Source: Lycorma delicatula (lineage: Eukaryota > Arthropoda > Insecta > Hemiptera > Fulgoridae). From it: 64,000 nt of DNA. The notes beneath the pieces were generated by a model, which saw only the letters and a program-made list of their open reading frames with translations, did not search any database and was not told the origin of the DNA. The DNA lies in contig NC_134461.1 of assembly GCF_047948215.1 (NCBI RefSeq), positions 84,778,103 through 84,842,102 on the forward strand. The letters run 5' to 3'. A program made the position numbers and the translations under genes. Of this stretch, positions 58,890-64,000 are shown in pieces (position 1 is the first letter of the stretch; the number at the start of each line of letters is the position of its first letter).

Positions 58890-59038
58890 CATGCCAGTGG
58901 ATAAGTGACTTAATTAACTCACAACCATCCAATTTATTATTATTATCGGCGTCATGCATTTTAAAATAATGAAACTGCAATTCTTGTTCAGACATTTTGC
59001 TTGTGTCAATAGGTACGTGTAAATGCTCCTTTATATGT
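58890..59038 (-). CDS. MCFD2: MCFD2 homologue, shared exon encoding EF-hand 1
   Basis: Internal exon with acceptor TTTTTGCTTTTTAACAG and donor G|GTTTGT. One base closes a codon from the missing upstream exon; 49 codons follow, then one base (G) for the split codon. The peptide has [20 protein letters not shown], then [20 protein letters not shown], closely matching the MCFD2 pattern (H-I-x-E-H-L, then S-x-Q-E-L-Q-x-H-Y-F-K-M-H-D-x-D). The loop [12 protein letters not shown] keeps Asp1, Asp3, Asn5, Asp9, Glu12. MCFD2 is a soluble ER-Golgi protein that, with LMAN1, exports glycoproteins from the ER. The N-terminal signal peptide must come from an upstream exon not found up to base 64000. Confidence 0.9.
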
Positions 59039-59434
59039 CTGTTAAAAAGCAAAAACAAAATAAAATTCTAAAAAAATGAAGTAGAATCACAAAACATAAA
59101 CAGATATACAAAAATATAAACAGACAACACAAAAAGCTTTTTTCAGTGCTGCAAGATCAACAGAATTGGAAGACTTGTCAAGAATCTTCAGCTTAAAATA
59201 AAATGCAAAAGTAGAAGTTAAATTTTGTTCCAAGTAACTAAGTACATTATATCAGTGACAAAATTGTTTTCAAAGAAATTCAGGCCAAGAAAGTGACAGA
59301 GCTAAGATTTTGAATTTTTTAGGTAGGGTTTATGAGCAACAATTTGTGATCTTGCTGAGTGTGAAGAAAGGGGCTAATTAGATTCTGATTGCAAAAAATA
59401 ATTCTGTAGCTGAAATTCAGAGGAAAATTTGTGA

Positions 59435-59698
59435 CAGTGGCTTTGTGTCAGAAATTTCCTTCCATTTAAATCATATAAATGAATGTTTGGAGAGCTGATG
59501 TAAATGTAATTCTTCTGATTTTGAGAAATTTTTTTAAGCTAAAATTAAAAATAAAAATGATTCTGACATATTACAGATTAGAAACGCTTAACTAATTGGA
59601 ATAACTGTTAACAATGTACATTAAATGTGATTATCTGGGAATAACAGTCATGTAGTAAAGGTCACAACCGCCTTCCAGCAATGTGCCGGTTAATAGAA
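59435..59698 (+). repeat. Direct repeat, copy B
   Basis: Counterpart of copy A with scattered substitutions. Upstream of this copy only (59380-59440) the plus strand reads AKNNSVAEIQRKICDSGF before entering the repeat, which may be the remnant of a protein-coding mobile element; I do not recognise it. Confidence 0.9.
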
Positions 59699-59699
59699 A

Positions 59700-60490
59700 A
59701 GTGACTTAATTAACCTAAAGGGACAAAATTAATTAATTTATCATTCATAATGCTGAACATCATGAATGATGCATAAGCAAAGCAGTTCATAACAACTACC
59801 ATCTATGATAGTCTTTTGAGATAGCATTAAAAATATGACTTATACAGCATTTAAGTAGAGCATTTAATGAAAAAAAAAAATTAATTACTTTTATAAGTCC
59901 TTCATCAATGACTGTCATTGAAAACGCTTTAAAAAAAAGAATTTCCATTAATTAACTTATCTACCAATCTATCTACAAATAAGTTAATAAAAATGTTCAC
60001 ATTTAGATTAACTGTTCATCAGGGTTTTTAAATCTTTTTTAATCCTCACGCCAATATGTGTAATAGCTTGAGGAATGCAATTCAGTACCAACAACATTTT
60101 AATAGAATATAAGTGTTCATTTACAGGCCTATATTGTCATCCTAAGGAAAAATGATATGTCTCAACATACACTACTTTTAAGTACATTACAAAAAATTTT
60201 CTGAATTTTTTTACAGCATTTTGTTTATGTGATTGTATTTCTTGGGTAACAATTTATAAATAGTTACACCATTTATTTAAAAATTATGTTGCTAAAAGTT
60301 TTATTTAAGAAGAAAACTGAAATACACCCATTTGTTTAAGAAATTCTTAAACCATTGTGTATTAATTAAAATCAGTTTTCTGGTGTTTACTACTGTAGTA
60401 TATTACAAATTCAAGAAATAATCAATGAAATTAAATACAATTATCAAGCACTGTATATTTTAATTATTTCACATTTATTTTATAAATGTA
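59700..60490. other. AT-rich DNA, nothing recognised
   Basis: No signal-peptide exon for MCFD2 could be identified here on the minus strand. Confidence 0.4.
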
Positions 60491-60496
60491 CAAGAA

Positions 60497-61538
60497 TGAG
60501 GGTCATTCCATAATTAAACAGACAAACATTTTTAGTGAAGGAACACATAGTGCAGGCAATTGAAACTTTTGTAAATGTTAGTTGGCAACCTTGCGAATAG
60601 TGTAAGTCAGCTATTCGATTAATATTAGCGTAAACATAACCTCTAAAGCCTTAGTTGCGATGGCGTGTCAGCTCGAAGAAAGTACTTTTGAAGAACAGCA
60701 TTCTGTGATCAGATTTTTACTTTCGATAAATATACAACAGTCAGAAATATTCTCTTGGATGAACAAACAATATGGCAGAAGCTGCATGAACCGTGGGAGT
60801 TTTTATGCTTGGGTGTAAAAGTTTAAAGTGGCTGCAAAAGCATGACTGACAAGCACTGCCCTGAGAGTCCAGTAACATTGTTGACCTCGTTGTTAGATTC
60901 TCATATTGATTCACTTATTCAAGAAGACCGACGACTTACAGTTGAACAAATTGCTGAAAAATGTTGTGTAAGTGTTGGCACAACCCATTCCATCATTCAA
61001 AACAAACTGAACTACTGTAAGACTTGTGCAAGGTGGGTTCCCAGAGAACTTACCGTTCTTCACAAAGCCGAGAGATTTTGCATTTGCAATGAACTCAAAT
61101 ATAGTTTCAATAACGAAGGTGATGCATTTTTGGAAAGGATTTTAACTTGTGATGAAACCTAGATACATCATTTTGAGCTAGTGTCCAAGCGTCAAAGCAT
61201 ACAGTGGAATTGCAAAACGCAACATGGAAATTCAAAAGGCAACCATCGGCTAAGGTCACGTTAACCATTTTTTGGAGTGCATCTGTTTGGTCCAATGAAA
61301 GAAGTTTTGCGTGGGATCACGTCAAGGACAATGAAGAGGTAAAGAAAAAAGTACAAAACTGGCTTCGAGATAAAGGTAAAGAATTCTTCATTGAGGGGAT
61401 AAGAAGACTTGTAAAAAGATAAGACAAGTGTAAAAACGTTGGTGAGGATTATGTGGAAAAGTAGACAAAAAAAATTGTATTTATATAATAAATCATTTTT
61501 GCTGTACAGCTATTTGTTTAATTATTGAATGACCCTCA
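60497..61538 (+). mobile_element. Mariner transposon, internally deleted
   Basis: Left end TGAGGGTCATTCCATAATTA and right end, reversed, TGAGGGTCATTCAATAATTA give terminal inverted repeats of at least 24 bases with one mismatch. The right flank is TA (61539-61540); the left flank is AA, probably a decayed TA. Length 1042 bases versus about 1.3 kb for intact mariners, consistent with loss of the second and third catalytic blocks. This terminus type is typical of SETMAR-related insect mariners. Confidence 0.85.
60660..61464 (+). pseudogene. Mariner transposase remnant
   Basis: Starts MACQLEESTFEEQHSVIRF at 60660. The helix-turn-helix part ends at a stop in the WVxKFK block (GTG TAA). A second part (60842-61162) has DRRLTVEQIAEKCCVSVGT and ILTCDET with the first catalytic Asp; the next codon, normally Trp, is TAG, followed by IHHFEL. 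After a shift, SAKVTLTIFW is followed almost directly by SNERSFAWDHVKDNEEVKKK, then QNWLRDKGKEFFIEGIRRLV and NVGEDYVEK* at 61464. The HDNARPH and SPDLAPSDFHLF blocks are gone. Inactive. Confidence 0.85.
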
Positions 61539-61544
61539 TAAAAA

Positions 61545-62055
61545 AATAAACTATTTTTTTTTTTTAAGTCTACAAGCCACAAATACACCTTTAAGCAGGC
61601 TGCAGGTTTAAGATTTGTGCATTACATCATTTAATTCTTTATTATTTATCTTTATTATAATGAAAAATGTTCATATAAACATAGGTAAAAAGTTTGTTTT
61701 CGAGTTAGGGTAGCGAAAGATTTTGTCCAAATTTCAATTCTTCTAATAAAAAGAAGCTCTGCTGAAATTTTTGGGACCAAATTAAGTTGCTGGTTTCTTG
61801 TTATTTGACCTGAAAATAGGATAAAACAGGTCCCAACAACTGTAACTCCAGCAGTTTTAAAGATATTCAATGTAAAACACAACATTTGGGGTCGAAAAAC
61901 AAGTTTTATTTAGGGTTTAGTACAATAGCTTTGTTGAATGACTAATGCAGAAGATTTAGTAACAAAACTTGAAGAGAATTTAATTCTCAGAGAATTAATA
62001 TAAATACAGCCAATAAAAACTTTTAAAAATTGGTTTTTTATTGAAGCAAAACTAA
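61545..62055. other. Non-coding DNA
   Basis: A 76-codon minus-strand frame at 61655-61885 has no recognisable domain. This may be a decayed 5' part of the relic to its right. Confidence 0.35.
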
Positions 62056-62062
62056 CGAAAAA

Positions 62063-62350
62063 TAGACAGAAAAGCGTATTATTCATAATAAAATTCAGTT
62101 TTATTTACTGATGAAGCCATCACTTTTATGAAAAATAGTCTTCAATTCTAAAAATAGTTATTTATGGAGCGAAGACAATCCATATGGTACTGTGGAAACT
62201 AGTTTCCAACATAGATTTCACATTAACGTTTGGTGTGGCATTATTAATGACAAAATTCTGGGACAATTTGTTTTCAATGAAAACCTAACAGGAGATACAT
62301 ATCTTCATTTCTTGAAAAATAATTTGCTGGCTCTTTTGTTGGATGTATAG
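62063..62350 (+). pseudogene. IS630/mariner-type transposase fragment
   Basis: Contains VLFTDEAITFMKN with the first catalytic Asp-Glu pair. After a one-base shift, YLWSEDNPYGTVETSFQHRF, INVWCGIINDKILGQFVF and NENLTGDTYLHFLKNNLLAL follow, ending at TAG (62350). This middle block (WSxENP..., FxxxxNVWCGI, LxGxxYLxFL) is typical of the DUF4817-linked insect family to which the element at 17-18 kb belongs. Both ends and the other catalytic blocks are missing. Confidence 0.7.
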
Positions 62351-63590
62351 CTAATAAAGAATTTTCATATTCAATTTTAGTAAAAAGTTTAATATTTTTA
62401 TTGCTTTAAAATTCATATTTGTCGACATGTTAAATTTTACAAAAACAAGTACTCCTACCGCAGTAGCTTAATACTACTGCAAAATAACCCACATTGGATT
62501 TGAACTCAAATCACATTGACATTCTATGAAATGACATTCTAAGCTATCTTTTTATATATTATTATATACATACATATCATACTAATATTCTTAGTACTAT
62601 ATATATTTTTATTAATAACTTTCTGGCATATAAACCAAAATGAAATAAAAAATACAGTATTACAACATATTCATCAAATTAGTATGAAAAATCCATCAAA
62701 AATAATTATAAGACAGAATATTGTTAACAACAAACTTTCATTCTATTTTACCATGCAGCCAACTCAATAAACTATCATCTTGGGAGTGGTTGATCCAATA
62801 CCAATCATCAATAAATGTTTAACTATAATGAGCTTATATTCTAGAATGGAAAATATAATTTTAAAAGAGAATAAAATAAATGGGTAAATAAAACTGAAAA
62901 CCTAATAACCACAAAATAAAATAATTTACCTTATGGAGAAAAACCTTTTAGTATAAACCTAGTAATTCCTCCTATTTAAAATTACTTTGCAAATCGAAGG
63001 AGATGGTTAGACTTGATACAATTATTCAAAAAGTATAATCACATAAACAATTCACATACACAAATCAAATGAAATTTAAATTTAAGAAGTTGATAATGTG
63101 AGTGAGATATGTAACTGTTTTATTAGTTTGAAATTTAAACCTTACAAGAAAAAAACAGGACATGCTTGAAATGTGAATATAAAGACATGTGGAGAAAAAA
63201 AAATAAATACTATAAAAGTAACTGATGATAAGATTTTCCAGGAAGAGGAGAAAAAACTGATATGATTCTAATGTAAACAGTTTGCTTGGATAAGAGAGTT
63301 TAAAGGTAAATACTACTGGAAGAATCACTAATTTTTTTTGTTTTTCATCTTCCTTTCATTTTTTGTTTCCTTAATAATTAAGTAGAACAAAAATCTATAG
63401 AAATTGAAATAAAGAGCTAACTGCTAGATAATAATGGTAGGTCACCTGAAGGGAATTGAATTTCAATAAAGTATAACCATCTATATAGAGTTAAATACAA
63501 AATGTTTAATAAATTCATTAAATTTATTATCAATGTAACTTGTTATATGACAAACAAGTTTTATGCTTATTAGATAATGACATTAAACCT
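62351..63590. other. AT-rich DNA, nothing recognised
   Basis: The 87-codon minus-strand frame at 63065-63328 is hydrophobic and AT-driven. It does not fit the missing MCFD2 signal-peptide exon in phase or motif. Confidence 0.4.
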
Positions 63591-63591
63591 A

Positions 63592-63886
63592 CCGGGTTGG
63601 TCTAGTGGTCAATGCGTCTTACCAAATCAGCTGATTTGGAAGTCAAGAGTTCCAGCATTCAAGTCCTGGTAAGGTCAGTTATTTTTACATGGATTTGAAT
63701 ACTAGATTGTGGATACCAGTGTTCTCTGGTGGTTGGGCTTCAATTAATCACACAGCTCAGGAAGAGTCAAACTGAGACTGTACAAGACTACACATCATTT
63801 ACACTCATACATATCAGACGATGAATACATCCTCTGAAGTATTATCTGAAAGGTAAAATTACCAGAGGCTAAACAGGAAAAAAAAG
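63592..63886 (+). repeat. tRNA-derived SINE, nearly complete
   Basis: A tRNA-like head opens with GGGTTGGTCTAGTGGTCAAT (A box TGGTCTAGTGG) and a B-box-like GTTCCAGCATTCAAGTCC, followed by a body of about 150 bases. The tail has CATCCTCTGAAGTATTATCTG, ACCAGAGGCTAAACAGG and an A-rich end. That tail recurs at 16519-16600 and, diverged, in the minus-strand SINE at 55556. The heads at 55.6 kb and here differ, so one tail is shared by SINEs with different tRNA heads. Confidence 0.75.
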
Positions 63887-64000
63887 ACAACGCCATTAAA
63901 TTTACTAAATCACATCTTATTGGAGTGAAAATGAAGAAAAGCAATATAAAATATTCATAAATGCCTAACCATCTAAGCCATGTATGTTAAATACAAAATG

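Noticed and set aside
63065..63328. A hydrophobic minus-strand frame considered as the missing MCFD2 signal-peptide exon
   Set aside because: Several hydrophobic segments instead of one N-terminal signal, and no donor in the phase required by the acceptor at 59038.

Overview
The window is AT-rich animal nuclear DNA, almost certainly from an insect. The transposon mix (SETMAR-like mariners, a DD41D-type mariner relative, TTAA piggyBac, hAT, RTE-, R1- and jockey-type non-LTR elements, tRNA-derived SINEs) would fit a hemipteran, but order-level placement is inference. Genes are sparse, split by long introns and read from the minus strand. Most long open frames are transposon relics or microsatellite artefacts.

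Two host loci are supported. (1) A homologue of MCFD2, the secreted EF-hand partner of the cargo receptor LMAN1/ERGIC-53, occupies about 32.6-59.0 kb on the minus strand. One exon (58890-59038) encodes EF-hand 1. Downstream lie three separate terminal exons (51732-51916, 48122-48267, 32568-32725). Each starts after an AG acceptor with the same two-base phase, encodes a complete canonical second EF-hand loop and ends in its own stop. The layout predicts three isoforms sharing EF-hand 1 and differing in linker, EF-hand 2 and C-terminal tail. This is the most interesting system in the window. The signal-peptide exon was not found and probably lies beyond the right edge. (2) An ERG28-like first coding exon (10155-10305, minus) ends at a good GT donor. 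A phase-compatible candidate terminal exon of unknown identity lies at 9329-9420.

Layout: 0-1 kb, end of a DD41D-type mariner; 2.6-3.7 kb, TA microsatellites and a dispersed repeat; 6.4-6.9 kb, LINE fragment; 9.3-11 kb, ERG28-like locus with a SINE relic inside it; 12.1-13.4 kb, non-autonomous hAT with 8-bp target duplications; 13.7-15.1 kb, CA/GA microsatellites; 15.4-16.6 kb, R1-like LINE 3' end beside a SINE tail; 16.6-16.9 kb, tandem repeat; 17.06-18.36 kb, full-length but dead DD41D-type mariner; 22.5-23.0 kb, jockey-like RT relic; 23.8-26.9 kb, nearly full-length RTE-like LINE; 30.06-31.86 kb, hAT with coding relics; 36.17-37.54 kb, internally deleted piggyBac; 38.6-39.2 kb, Tc1-like relic; 40.4-41.1, 50.3-51.1 and 60.5-61.5 kb, mariner relics; 62.06-62.35 kb, IS630/mariner-type relic; 63.6-63.9 kb, nearly complete SINE. 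The transposons from about 33 to 58 kb lie within the predicted MCFD2 introns.

No CRISPR array, rRNA gene, functional tRNA gene or virus was seen. Exon calls rest on reading frame, splice-site phase and motif recognition; no alignment or transcript data were available.
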